A DNA stretch of 64,000 nt from Stenopsyche tienmushanensis (lineage: Eukaryota; Arthropoda; Insecta; Trichoptera; Stenopsychidae). Made by a program: the position numbers and the translations under genes. The stretch is from assembly GCA_008973525.1 (NCBI GenBank), contig WACJ01000551.1:1054001-1118000 (forward strand). The letters run 5' to 3'. Below are positions 22,765 to 34,366 of this stretch, one piece after another (positions within the stretch are counted from its first letter, which is position 1; each line of letters begins with the position of its first letter). Below the pieces are notes generated by a model. That model did no database searches, was not told where the DNA came from, and was given only the letters and a program-made list of their open reading frames with translations.

Positions 22765-23016
22765 TGTAGCTTGGGCGATTCACCATCCCCACGCAATGGC
22801 ACTGTTGATTTGAGCAGATTTAATTTGCCAGATTAGCAGCGCCATCTTCTGTGGAGTTGTGAACATATTTCGTCTGCAATATTTATTATAATATGTCGGT
22901 TAGCCTTGACTGCGGGAGGACGTCCTTCTCGCAGCCAGATCTTTCTCTCTCGTGTTGAATAAAGAACTATCTAGAGATGAGAGTCTTTCTGTTCGACACT
23001 GGTTCTCCTCGTTACA
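22765..23016 (+). mobile_element. solo LTR, 252 bp
   Basis: Starts TGTAGCTTGGGCG and ends CTCCTCGTTACA, so the ends are TG...CA within a TGTA...TACA inverted repeat. It is flanked by the 4-bp direct repeat ATAC (22761-22764 and 23017-23020). A polyadenylation signal AATAAA lies at 22958-22963 within the 3' quarter. The size, ends and 4-bp duplication suit a Ty3/gypsy-type LTR; 5-bp families are excluded only by the flanks read here. No gag/pol lies beside it, so it arose by LTR-LTR recombination. A diverged relative is at 33715-33920. Confidence 0.8.
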
Positions 23017-23020
23017 ATAC

Positions 23021-25034
23021 AATAATAAAATAAGGTAATAATAACTCATTAGATTTATTAAAGTGAGCATCATTGAATAGCAATGATTTTATCATAAGTA
23101 TGGTTTATGTTGTCTCTATATCAAGAGTTTTAAAATTTAGACTTAATTTAAAATATTGCTAAATATGCATTCTATTTTAGACAAAAAAATATGTTATTAA
23201 ATCGGTTTAACTACTATTTTGTTGCGTTTATACAAGAGGAATTATTATATGGCTTATTTTATGAGGTGAACACGATATGCGCGCTGAATGTAAGTTGGTG
23301 CAGGTGTTGGCAGATGTTAGAGCCTGCACAGTAAAATATTTACATCGTCTCGTATTTATTTATTTAACGATATGAATTTGGCTGGTCTCGATGATTGTTA
23401 CTGTCGACGCTACATGTACTAGAACAACCTATTTACGTGAAGAACAAAAATAAATTGTTCTCGAAGCTGTACAGTGCCGAAAGACTATGGCGTTTACGAT
23501 CTATAAAAAGCGAAAACGATTTACCATCATTAAATCGAAATTAATTTTTTCTCGGCGTTTACTCGGGACGAAACACGTAAAGTTCGGGTTGAATACTTTC
23601 GATCTGGCGTTAAATTTGGGCAATGACTCAACACTTTGTAGGCCGGTTTCGCATTCATGAGTTTTTATCCCATTTACATTCAGTGAGCGACCATTATATA
23701 TATGCTTAAATTTATATTTTAATATCGTATTTATTATTTAATGTAAAAATAATAGTTTTTTACTCATTCATGTCAATGTTTTCATATTGTTTTATTGAAC
23801 ATGTTTAAATTGTCCATTTAAGCCATTTTAAGGGTGGATGCAAAAATTTGAGCCAGGTAGCCAAAACTTGCGACTATTTACAGCCGCTTTGAATTCAAAT
23901 AATATTCTATTACATTTTCGTTATCACCGAGTAAACTTTCAGCGCGGCTCTTTGTCCCACCCTAACGCATCCCTTACAAGTATAAATGTACATATTTACC
24001 CTCAAATATCTGTATGCGCCATTTATGAATATGAATATGTACATTATTTTATTAAAATGAGGTTATTAGCCATTTTAGTGGGAGGCCTTGCGATAGGGGA
24101 AGAATCCATTTGGGAATCCGCATGCACTTCATAGAAGGATCTTGCAAGGGGGAGGGTTTTTATGGACTCGTCTCCAATTAATGTAAATACGCATTTAGGA
24201 GCACTCGAGGGAATGCATTGAATACACATCTGAGGATCTGCAGACGATGACTTCAATCCTGTCGTCAGAGACCGCACAAGAAAAATAAAGCAGCCCAAAT
24301 ATGCTCCAGCAAATTAATCGGAACCCGTTTTAATTTATTTGGCATAATTATGGCGAATAAATTCTCATCACTATACACTTCTTTTTTACTGCCTTATAAA
24401 CGTAATTAATGAAAAATATGACCATAAATACTGTTTAGTTCTTATTTTACAGCTGAAGGTAATGCCGAGCGTAAATAACGGTGCTAAAATAAACACTGAG
24501 TTTTAATTGAATAATAAATTTAATGGTTCCGTTAACGGAAAATTAAATTAATTCAATTAAAATTTTATTCGACGTTAATTAAAAACGGTGTACTTTCTAA
24601 GTAAATTATAGAAGACGATTACTTGAATAATTCCATGTTGATTTTTGATAATACAAGGCATTTTCAACAATCGGCTAAGGTCTTGTCTTATGAGAAATAA
24701 CATTTTGGCACAATATGCAATCATTTTTTTTTTACAAAGATTACATAACATTATTATATTTCTTCTTAGATACCATATTTATTATCGAACAATCTGGGGC
24801 AATGAGCAATCTTCATAAGAGATTATCCCAGGGATAGAAGGATATAGCGGTTTCTTATTTATTATAATAGTTATATTAGGATAAGCTTACTTAAATTTGA
24901 ATTTATGATAGGAAAAGATTTGTGAATAAGTGACAAAATGATTACATTATACTAATTAATACATATTAGTCAATCATAAGCGGTCATCCGATTTTGTAAA
25001 GGGGAAGAAACCGGTTTAAGAAGCAGATTTATTT
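23021..25034. other. intergenic with mixed patches
   Basis: No gene. The patches 23270-23690 and 23830-24300 are compositionally complex, with short frames on both strands but no recognisable domain. The rest is AT-rich. Confidence 0.45.
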
Positions 25035-26369
25035 TTAACTGGAAAATAATTATTAGAATTTGTTTAAACTTAGACAATATTTTAATAATATTTTGAAGTA
25101 CATTAAAATATTTGTTGTCATTTTATTCAGTCATTTCCGTCGGAACCCATTTCACCATTTTTTTGCACCTTTCTTGCAATAAAAAATACACTTTATATAA
25201 TAATATTATCTCAGAATTAGGCTCAAGTCGATTATAATTAAGTATAAAATCTCTATACAAATATTTTTATCATTGGTCAAAGGCTTTATGAGTTAGAGTT
25301 CCCGCCAGTTGAAAAAAAAGTTGTTTTGAGTAAAACGCATTTGAAAATAAAATTACCGAAAACGAGAATTTAAGGCGATAATAAATTATATAAACTACCC
25401 AGTGGCTAGTCCGCCATCCCAAAATCATATAGCAACCCTTCTTCTTTTTATATGCAGAATTTTTAGCTTGCATTTCTTCTTTTGGAGCTTTCCGAGCTTT
25501 TTTGGTCTCCACTGCGTTGCGTCTATTCTGTCGGTTGACGCGCTGTTCATCCATTTGCTGTACATAATTAAAGCTCTGCGAGCCAACAACTACTTTCAGC
25601 TCATTCATAATTATTACAAATGTTGAATTCACTTCATTGAATAAGGCGAAAACCAAAAATGCTACAACCTCGATTACTTTTAGGACAGAATGTACTTGCG
25701 TTGGAGTCAATCGCCAAACGTCGAGTTGAAACTTTTGTTTGCACCACCTAAACATCTCTTTAGTAATTCATCTTTTCAATTCATCAACAAATCTTATATT
25801 GGAAGAATTTATTTCTGAAGTTTGGAGGTGCAATGGAGAAAAGTGCACTTCAGGTTCCGTTTCAAGCGTTTTAGCTTTTTTTCTGGCACTTACATCTTCA
25901 CTTAAACTTGATTGACTCCTGATGTGTCGATTTCTGTGGAAGAATTTGTTACGTGGTTTACTAAATTGGTCTGAGGTACTCTGTTTTTCTATTGAATAAG
26001 ATTATACTCTGACTTCTAACTTTCAACACATACTGGGAAGGCCAAAGCTAAACTGGTGATAACCGACGCTCTGTCGAAACGATACCAACGCTTCTAGTAC
26101 CTTCTAGCTAAGACCTCTATTCTAAGAATTTACAAATAAGAACAACTGTAGACATCTTCCTGTTCTTTCATTTCTTTTTTCTTTTCGTAATATAGGGATA
26201 TAGAGCTAGGTAGTGAACAAGGGTCTACTGTGCAGCCACACCGTACTACGTATTGTGTACTCCAACACCGATTTGCGTTCACTATAGTGCTCATAACATC
26301 AGAAAAAATCGGAATTTTGTTGTTAAACTTTGAAAACATATTCTTAAATAGTTTTACTAATAATTTATA
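25035..26369 (-). mobile_element. unclassified transposon remnant, copy A
   Basis: Homologous, in inverse orientation, to 30731-32198 (copy B), and at its 3' end to 61760-62090 (copy C). Homology to B starts at the block TAAATTATTAGTAAAACTA (near 26369). It runs through the 5' region, an interrupted reading frame and a 3' tail. Copy A lacks the tail segment containing CTCTGATGGCGA that B and C keep. The 3' end TTAAC....ATTAGAATTTGTTTAA is shared with C. No terminal inverted repeat or target duplication was clear. Confidence 0.75.
25406..25990 (-). pseudogene. transposon-derived coding remnant, C-terminal half (copy A)
   Basis: Upstream piece (about 25960-25780): DVSARKKAKTLETEPEVHFS and PLHLQTSEINSS. 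It is followed by the longest frame, from ATG 25755, with FQLDVWRLTPTQVHSVLKVI, VAFLVFALFNEVNSTFVIIM, NELKVVVGSQSFNYVQQMDE and the basic segment RVNRQNRRNAVETKKARKA. The open frame runs to 25270. Comparison with copy B shows the native end in another frame, GLLYDFGMAD and stop at 25406-25408, after a slip in a GAAGAAG run. The pattern VW.L...Q.H.GLK.IE..A, FNEG, DE.R......S...TKEAR and a terminal GLLYGPG(M/I)AD is, from memory, the C-terminus of an abundant arthropod transposon protein. I cannot name the superfamily with certainty. Confidence 0.6.
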
Positions 26370-26700
26370 TTCTATTTACTTAATGTTCATATTATGCAAT
26401 TTTTAAAAAGCTCTTTTGCTGGCTGCATTATTACAGGCTGGTATTGCATTGTGAGCTTTTTATTTTTTGTATTATTCAGTGTTCAAACTAATAGTGATTT
26501 AAAAATCGATTGAATGTAAAATTATTATATATAATTTGGCATGGGGAAATATTATCTACAAGATTGTAGATTTAGATATATTTCAATGATCTCGGTGTTT
26601 ATTTAAGTTTCAACAAAATAATTTAATTTATTTATTGACTTTTGAACCTAGATTGAAACCACAACCATTATAATAAAAGACCAGTAACTATCCCACCATA
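26370..26700. other. AT-rich spacer
   Basis: Nothing recognisable; start of the 4.36-kb spacer between copies A and B. Confidence 0.5.
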
Positions 26701-26943
26701 TCATGATTTTATTAAAACATCAATATTTCTAAAACGCTGAAGATTCACGAGCTTTTTTACCGTCGACTTGAGCTTAGATGCATTCATAGCTTTCTTGAAA
26801 CTTTCACCATAAAATTCCTCAAAGTCGTGATCTGCCATTTATGATTTAGCTGACCCAATTTTCTGATCTGGATACATTAAATCTAGTAACTTTATATCCG
26901 AATGCTTGAAGTTCTTACATACGATTGAAGATTTATGAGTCGT
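26701..26943 (-). pseudogene. unidentified coding remnant
   Basis: On the minus strand, one frame of about 80 codons is interrupted by a single in-frame TAA (26839-26841), directly followed by ATG. Before the stop: SSIVCKNFKHSDIKLLDLMY and PDQKIGSAKS. After it: MADHDFEEFYGESFKKAMNA, SKLKSTVKKLVNLQRFRNID and VLIKS, then TGA (26701-26703). The charged, helix-like composition stands out from the AT-rich background, and the frame continues across the stop. I do not recognise the family. It may be a fragment of a transposon protein or of a processed gene. If the stop is real in vivo, the second half alone gives a 45-residue peptide. Confidence 0.35.
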
Positions 26944-29560
26944 TTATTTTGGAAACGGTACAAGTCAAAATTTACTATTCTGAATTGCCAACGAAATTAG
27001 ATAAATTCGAGACTGTTAAAATGGCAACTGCTGCACGATACCAATCACTTGACGAATACCAATATAAATTATGAAATTATTGATTAAATGTACAATTTAT
27101 GAAAGAAATTTTACATATTCTGTAATTTTGTGATATATTTATATACGTTGAAATGTTAATGAATTCATTAATTGATTTTTAGCTTATATTTGTCTATCGA
27201 TTATATGCTATTTTTACTTCACATGATTTATTAATTGCTGGAATATAAATATTTTCAAGTATGACCATAGTTTTTTTATTGAGTATGAAATTGAATTTAA
27301 TTACTTTTGACGTCAAATATTTATATTAAAATATTGGTATTGGATTGGTATACATTGAAATAATGGATTCGGGGTATTTTAATGCCCCATGCCGCACGCT
27401 AGGGTTGATTTCGACATTAATCTTCAATAAAATATTTTCATTCGAATCAAAACGTTCGAGTCCTTTGTGTGTGCATGTAATTTAAATAAGTCGTGATTAT
27501 ATGGATGAAATGTTTGAACAGGAAGCCTACCCTTGTCCATATAGATTACTAGACCGGAACGATCGCCTCTCGTAGTACAAAGGTAAATATGTGGGAAGGA
27601 AGGAGGCTGGAAGGAATCAGTGGGAGGCAGTTCACGAGAGGCGAACGAGATGAATGACTACGCGAAAAACAAATTAGACCCTTCTCTTGGCGAACATCAG
27701 GTAGACTAGCAGTTACGAAATAAGCTTCAACTCTCCTGAAAGGCGCATTTAAAGACCTATGCTTATATATTGGCGTAATTGAAAATAGAAAAAAAAATCC
27801 GTAAAAAGATTGAGAATCGTCATACGCATAGAAAAGCGGATGGCAGAGGTGAAAGAAAATTGGAAAGGTAGGTGCAAATGCGATCTATTTGGATTCCCCA
27901 AGGACCATGGGCGCGGTATTACAATAAAATTTTACGATTAGAAGACGACGGAATTTTGTAATAATCACGCTCGGGGAATCCGGTGTTGGTTGTTGGGCCA
28001 TCCCGAAAAATGAAAAAAGCTAAAAGTGTTTCCATAACAAAAATATTGGAAGATTCACCGGATACAAATATACACATTTTAGTTTTGGAATCAAATATTA
28101 TAGGCCCTCTGTGCTGCGGGGCATATTTATTGCTTCAGTTTCGCATAGTTTTCTATCTTTCTGTCAGACAGTATATATTGGACCCTAGATTCATGGCAGG
28201 GCGACCATACTAAATTTCAATAGAAGAAAAGCTTTATATACTTCGATACCGCTTAAAGAATAGAAAACTCGAAAAATGTTTCAGTGCCAACCAATAAAAC
28301 AAGCAATTAATTGATCATATTTTCAGGCAACCTTTTTTATAACAAAAACATCACCAATGACCTATCAAATAATTTTCATACAAGACAAATATATATTTGG
28401 GGAGGGGAGGGGTTAATAATAATATGTAAGATCATGATCATCATCAAGCTGAATAGAAATGTATAAACAAGTGATTTACAGCCAACAAATACAGCAAAAG
28501 GTACGTCTCAAGTTCATGATACATTTAAATGGATTTTTTAGGTGGGCCATCCCCTAATGACTTTTAAATTCACCGATTCTACGAAATATGCAGGGGGTAA
28601 TTAAATATTTTAAGTGGATTTTTTGCAAATAATAATGGCGAAATTTTCCAGCGAGCAATCCTAATTGTATAAAAAGTGCTCTGAATACATTTCAAAAGAA
28701 CTCTGCATGTATAACGGAATTTGACAAATACTTTTAAACGAAATAAATAATGTATCCATCTACTGTGCCAGAATGTATTTTGATAATAGATTTTAAGGAT
28801 TATTTTTGAGTCTATCTCGTATTTATTTATCTGGAATATTTCTTTTAGATCTGGCTTTTTGCTTTTTGTACTTTTTTGTAGACCGCGGAAGCCTTCTTTC
28901 ACGTCAAAGTTGTGATTGTTGCTGGATAGATGTACTCCAAAATTCGAAGTATCTTTCTAAAGTTTCCAGCAACTGTTGTGCTCTTTCATCCCCGTTGTAA
29001 AATATATATATACCCTTTTACCCTACTTTTATAAAGATATATTTATTTCAAGTATTGGGATTTTTTTAAAAGTTAGAATGCTACTGTAAAATGTAAGTAT
29101 TATAATATTTTACAATATGCTATATTCTATTAGATAGGTGATGCATAAAATTCCACGAGTGACTATATTTGCAGGAATTATTTCCTACCATATATTAAAA
29201 AGACCATAATCACATCGATCAATATAAAGATAATCATTTAAAAACATCGTTGATCCAAATATTTTCAATAATTTCTCTTATGTTGCTCAAAAAAAGATCC
29301 ATTTGGATAGCTTTCAATTACATTGGTTGTCAGTTTAAAGTTTAAAACACATCCTTAAACTGTGTATTTAATAATATAATACATATCCCAAAATATGTCT
29401 TTCTTATTGATGTTCAATATTCGTTATTTAGATTTTAAATATCAATTTAGGAAGATTAAGAATGAGATGATTATTAAAGAAAGGTAAGATAGAAACACTT
29501 ATGATTGGCAATTCTTATTTTCCAAAGCTCCATAGAGGAAATCAATTCTCAGTGCTAATT
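26944..29560. other. intergenic; purine-rich patch at 27.6 kb
   Basis: No gene. A purine-rich patch (GGGAAGGAAGGAGG, 27594-27607) sits in a mixed region at 27360-27960. Minus-strand frames at 28579-29000 include AQQLLETLERYFEFWSTSIQ but have no family match, and a + frame overlaps them. Confidence 0.45.
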
Positions 29561-30450
29561 TTTCACGCTTAATTTTTCATTTCGGATACGGCTATTGATG
29601 AAATCACAACGCAAAACAACGCACTTCCTGTCCGCATATTGGATTACGACACCGTTGGCGCACCGGAAGTGCTGTTACTCTATTGGCAATCAGCGCTAAT
29701 AGTTTTTTTCATTTGTTTCACCCCCATAAACCACCCCCCAATACACGACGAGCCGCCTGTGTAAGCCTGCAATAAAACGTTCCCCGAGGCTGATGATACA
29801 TCAGTAGAAATCGCATGGAACCCAAAATGACCACGCATACTTCGAGAGAAAAAATATTTTAATAACTCCATTTGAAAACCCCACAGCGCATTTATTTTAT
29901 TACAATTGCATGCTCTAAAATCTGTATGCAATCTGTCGCGTTGAGGATGAAATTTAAATATTTTATTGATTGGTTGATTACCGGAGCTCGATTTCGGGGT
30001 GTCCTGCAGATCCCTCGCCCTTTGTAGTGCTAATCAAACCAATTTGCGTGTTTTGCATCAGCTTAAATTTTATCCACAATATTATTTCGGGGGGGCACCG
30101 CAGAATAATTTGAATTCAACTTGTTGCCCTTCCGAGGGTAGATCGGCATCGTTGATGCTTCGTTCGTCACCCCAACATCTTATTTTTGATTGGCCATTTC
30201 GGCCCGCGATGGTATGCAAATGCCCTCGTAATTGAATATGGCAGACCCACCGGCACGAGTGGGTCATGGGACCCACGCCGGAGGACCTCTCAGACTCCCC
30301 TAGCTTTCTAATTGACTACCTATAGGCAATATTGTACGAATGGACGGTATAAAAATTCAATTTATGGATATTTTTGCTGGGGGGCAACCCACTACGTGAT
30401 GCCGTGACTAAGATAGCATTGCTCTGTGAAAATAAAAGTGTTCACCAAAA
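29561..30450. other. GC-rich island, candidate non-coding element
   Basis: Complex sequence with short frames on both strands and no recognisable protein. It holds an ATGCAAAT octamer (30214-30221) next to TCGTAATTGAATATGG. It also has GACCCAC (30244-30250), GTGGGTC (30259-30265) and GACCCAC (30270-30276), which can form two mutually exclusive hairpins. A regulatory role is inferred only. Confidence 0.35.
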
Positions 30451-30730
30451 TGTTATTGGAATCTGATATTTACATGTGTTTTATTGAATTTAAGTAAATC
30501 AATAACTGAAATTCATATGAACTTTACCCCTTTAAACTTTGAATTATTAAGTTCAGAGTCTTATCTATATAAAATTCTAATTCCTTACACCTATAAATGC
30601 ATTAATAATAAACAGAGTCTAAGAGCAAAAGCGCAATTTTGGCAAAATTAAAATAAATATTAGTTCCGTTTATATATATTGGGGGGAAACCAATTTAGAC
30701 GGTTCGAAAAATCGATTTATTTTTTATTTG
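30451..30730. other. AT-rich spacer
   Basis: Nothing seen; runs up to the 5' end of copy B. Confidence 0.5.
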
Positions 30731-32198
30731 ATAAATTATTAGTAAAACTATTCAAGAATATGTTTTCAAAGTTTCATAACAAAATTCCGATGTTATGAGC
30801 ACTATAGTGAACGCAAATCGGTGCTGGAGCACGGAACACGTAGTACGGTGTGACTGCACAGTAGACCCTTGTTCACTACCTAGCTCTATACCCCTGTATT
30901 ACGGAAAGAAAAAAAATAAATGAACGAACAGAGAGATGTCTGCAGTCGTTCTTATTTGTAAATTCTTAGAATAGAGGTCTTAACAAGAAAGTACAAGAAG
31001 CATTGGTATCGTTTCGACCGAGCGTCGGTTATCATCAGTTTAGCTTTGGCCTTCCTAGTATGTGTTGAAAGTTAGAAATCAAAATATAATCTTATTCAAA
31101 AAGAAAACAGGATACAAAAGACCGATATAGTAAACCAGGTAACAGATCCTTCCACGGAAATCGACACATCAAGAGTCAATCAAGTTTTAATGAAGATGCA
31201 AGTGCCAGAAAAAAAAGTTAAAACGCCTGGAACGGAATCTGATGCGCACTTTTCTCCATTGCACCTCCAAACTTCAAAAATAAATTCTTCTAATAAATAT
31301 ATATAAGATTTCTTGAAAGGTAATCAGGTACGCAAAACGCAATCGAATGTTTCAACTCGACGTTTGGCGATTGGCTCCAAATCAACTACACTCTGGCCTA
31401 AAAGTAATCAAAGTTGCAGCATTTTTGGTTTTTGCCCTATTTAATGAAGAAAGTTCAGCACTTGTAATGATTATAGACGAACTAAAAGTAGTTGTTGACT
31501 CACAGAGCTTTAATTATGTATGGCAAATGGATGAGTGACGCGTTAAGCGACTGAATAGAAGCAACGTAGTAGAGATCAAGGAAGCTCCGAAAGCTCGAAA
31601 AGAAGAGATGCAAGCTAAAAATTATACACATAAAGAAGAAGAAGGGTTGCTATATGTTTTTGGGATGGCTGACTAGTCACTGGGTAGTTTATATAATTTA
31701 TTACCGTCTTAAATTTTTCGTTTTCGGTAATTTTATTTTCAAACGCGTTTTTCTCGAAACAACTTTTTTTCAACTAGCGGGAACTCTAACTCAAAAAGCC
31801 TTTGACCAATCATTAAAAATATTTGTATAGAGATTTTATACTTAATTACAATCGACATGAATTTAATTTTGAGATAATATTATTGTTTAAAGTGTGATTT
31901 TTATTGCAAGGAAGGTGCAAACAAAATGGTAAAATCGTAACATTTGTTAAAGCACTCCTAAAACACGTAATTTATATTTATTTTTAATTAAAACTGGCTT
32001 CATATTCATAAAATTAAAATATTGTATTGATTTTTCGCTAATAGCAAACTCTGATGGCGACATTCCATTTACAGCAGCTTATAACTCGGATTTATCCGGG
32101 GGAAATTAATTTAAAAAAAAACAGGTATACTTAAAAATATTTATAAGAATTCTTCTCAAAGATTAAATAAATTTTAATTATTCTTCCCCTGTTAAAAA
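30731..32198 (+). mobile_element. unclassified transposon remnant, copy B
   Basis: The plus-oriented counterpart of copy A. Their 5' ends face each other across 4.36 kb. Shared blocks include AACAAAATTCCGATGTTATG, CACTATAGTGAACGCAAATC, CGTTTCGACCGAGCGTCGGT (one mismatch in A) and the coding part. The 3' tail keeps CAAACTCTGATGGCGACATT, missing from A but present in C. It ends near TTCTTCCCCTGTTAAAA, the counterpart of the ends of A and C. Confidence 0.75.
31175..31676 (+). pseudogene. transposon-derived coding remnant, C-terminal half (copy B)
   Basis: Piece 1 (about 31160-31295): PSTEIDTSRVNQVLMKMQVP, then GTESDAHFSPLHLQTSKINS. Piece 2 (31347-31538): FQLDVWRLAPNQLHSGLKVI, KVAAFLVFALFNEESSALVM, IIDELKVVVDSQSFNYVWQM, then DE and a stop (TGA, 31536-31538). 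The same frame continues through RVKRLNRSNVVEIKEAPKAR and KEEMQAKNYTHKEEEGLLYV to FGMAD and the native stop (TAG, 31674-31676). Copy B therefore keeps one frame where A has a slip, and A is open where B has a stop. Each copy resolves the other's lesions and fixes the protein's true C-terminus. Confidence 0.6.
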
Positions 32199-33690
32199 AA
32201 AATCACGAAAAACACTAAAAAATTTGCCTTTTAAACTGATTATCTTAAAATGTATACATTTTATTTACATGTGAAAACTATATTTTCATCGAATAGTTTT
32301 AAAATTAAAAGTACATTTAACAATTTTCCAACGAATATTAACCTTCCTAATTCCGAGTTTCATTTTGACATCGATGTTCATATAGTTTTTTTAAAAAATG
32401 ATATTTTCAAATATTCAGGTTATTTTATATGCATAACTTATAGAGCTTTAGTCAATGTTATAAGATAGTAATTAGTACTTTAAAAATACTATATTTATTT
32501 TAGGCTTCGGTCTGAATACAAAAAGAATAATCTAATCCCAGTGTGACCTAATTAACAAAAATCCAGTACTTTGATGAATGTTGGCTTAATCGTTTAATAA
32601 TAAATGAAGTTAACGGGGCTAGAGGCATAGATGAATTTCAAATCACATTAGCAAAAAAATTGGTAGAATCCCATTTTAGCTGAGGCAGCATGATATTTTA
32701 TTTTTTTATTATAAAATAAATGTATTCCTCGCAGTTTTGAAGAATTTGTTTTATATAACAGCCATACTTCAAAGATGTAGCTCGATATGAATAAGAAATT
32801 CGATAGTAAGTATGACGATTTATTTAAATTATATAGCAGGATAATTTGCTTTAAGTTAAGAGCATTATGCTGCCGGAAATTAGAAATGAATACGGGAAAT
32901 TGCTAACGAGTTCAAAGTAAAGCAGACGCTGTAGACGAACTGAATATTATACGCATTTAATGAGAATATAAAACCAACGGGCGCAGAAATATAAGAAAAA
33001 AACCATAGGTCGTATTTGCGGAGCGTCGATGTTAGGAATATTGAATCCCGTGTCTTTCGGCGTTGTATGTTGGTGAAAAGCCGGAAATGGATGTGGAAAA
33101 ACGTCTAAAGTGTTTAGGAGGCAAAGCTCTGTGAGAAAATACGTGACGCATATTGAATGTGTGAAGGCTTTTGCGCGGAGTGAGTGGCTTTCGGCTAGGG
33201 ATTCCCTTCGCGGACATTCATATCTATTTATTTTCAATTTCCACAGCTTCCGTCTTCCGACCCTAGCACACGGAAACTATCGGCAAAAAACACTGACACG
33301 CCCTTCTGCAAAATCAACAACAATCACGAAGAAGATCGAAAATGGTGCCACCCACCGTCCCATCAAGACCTTTCTTTAAATAACCCTTTGACATTCAAAT
33401 AAACGATAACGTACTCTTCCATTTCCTCAGAGACAGCCATGCAGTCAACTCATATCGTTCCATTACACATCACCGTCAAAATAAAGCAGTCTAAGTATAA
33501 CCTAGCCAATATTTTCAAACTTCTTTCAAATACGTAGAATATAAAATATACTTGCGTCAGATTATGGTTCGGAAAATTATTGATCTTAAAATATTTTATT
33601 GACTTCATCTCCATCAGCTATTAAATAATGGCGCAGCGTGGATGAATTATCTTCTCCGTGCAATTCCCCAATCTTAGTAAATTCAATTCA
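32199..33690. other. intergenic; mixed island 32.94-33.4 kb
   Basis: AT-rich, then a GC-richer patch from about 32940 to 33400 with overlapping short frames on both strands, none protein-like enough to call. A non-coding conserved element is possible. Confidence 0.4.
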
Positions 33691-33714
33691 CCAATTTAAC
33701 AGCGACATCTTCCG

Positions 33715-33920
33715 TCTCTCTTTAGACGCAATATGTTATTTTAACAGCGCTATCTTTTATGGCGCTGCGGGGACATTGCGCCTGCAAAACCGTTTATTTA
33801 GGCATTTACAATTTCCGATTGGGTGGTGACGCGCAATAGTCGGGAATCGATAGAAGTCAGTCGGTTAGCCTTGACTGCGGGAAGACGTCCTTCCTGCAGC
33901 CAGATCTCTCTCAGACGGTT
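33715..33920 (+). mobile_element. diverged LTR remnant related to the solo LTR
   Basis: GTCGGTTAGCCTTGACTGCG and the following GA(A/G)GACGTCCTTC..GCAGCCAGATCT match 22895-22945. The upstream AGCGC(C/T)ATCTT.T.TGG.G.TG and C(G/C)CTGCAA blocks also align. It diverges after about 33920 and lacks the AATAAA and the TACA end. An extra AACAGCGACATCTTCCGT copy at about 33700 suggests an internal duplication. It is older than the 22.8-kb copy. Confidence 0.6.
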
Positions 33921-34206
33921 ACATCATGAACTCGAAATAAGAACGGACCTATATGCTAGCGCGGTCATCCCGATTACGTGGAAGCGAGGAGCCATCCGGA
34001 TGCTTCAATGGCAATCTGCTTAGGAAATTTTATTATGAATAGAAAATTATTAAATTAACCTCATAGAATGAATTTTGCATTTCTTCGCGACAATAAAAAA
34101 TAAGATGCGCGAGACTCTCGCATGATAGAAGTGAAACTTTTTAGCTCTCGGGAAAAATTGATTTTAAATGGAAATTATTAGCTGAAATATTAGGATGTAC
34201 TTGTTT
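33921..34206. other. intergenic, no feature seen
   Basis: Mixed composition. It may include unaligned parts of the neighbouring LTR remnant. Confidence 0.4.
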
Positions 34207-34366
34207 AATATATAATAAAATAAGCGCGTTACTGCTTCATGTTCCATGACGCTGCGCATGCGCATATCGTGTATATGATGTATGCTACGTAGATGAAGAG
34301 ACTACAAATGATTATCTTTCTCTTTCCGATCCACTACTGGTTGGAGTTTCACTTTTCGTGACGTTT
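34207..34366 (+). repeat. dispersed repeat R34/58, copy 1
   Basis: Two blocks are shared with 58168-58275 in the same order. AATATATAATAAAATA is 16 of 16 (34207-34222). GGTTGGAGTTTCACTTTTCG begins at 34339 and continues T, one mismatch, ACGTTT. The distance between blocks is longer here (160 bp against 108). No coding capacity. It could be a SINE, MITE or LTR piece. Confidence 0.6.

Noticed and set aside
28579..29000. Minus-strand frames with AQQLLETLERYFEF-like text
   Set aside because: Too short and broken to support. An opposite-strand frame overlaps and no family is recognised.
33032..33379. Overlapping frames on both strands (61-96 codons)
   Set aside because: Mutually overlapping, no motifs, typical of a GC-richer non-coding island.
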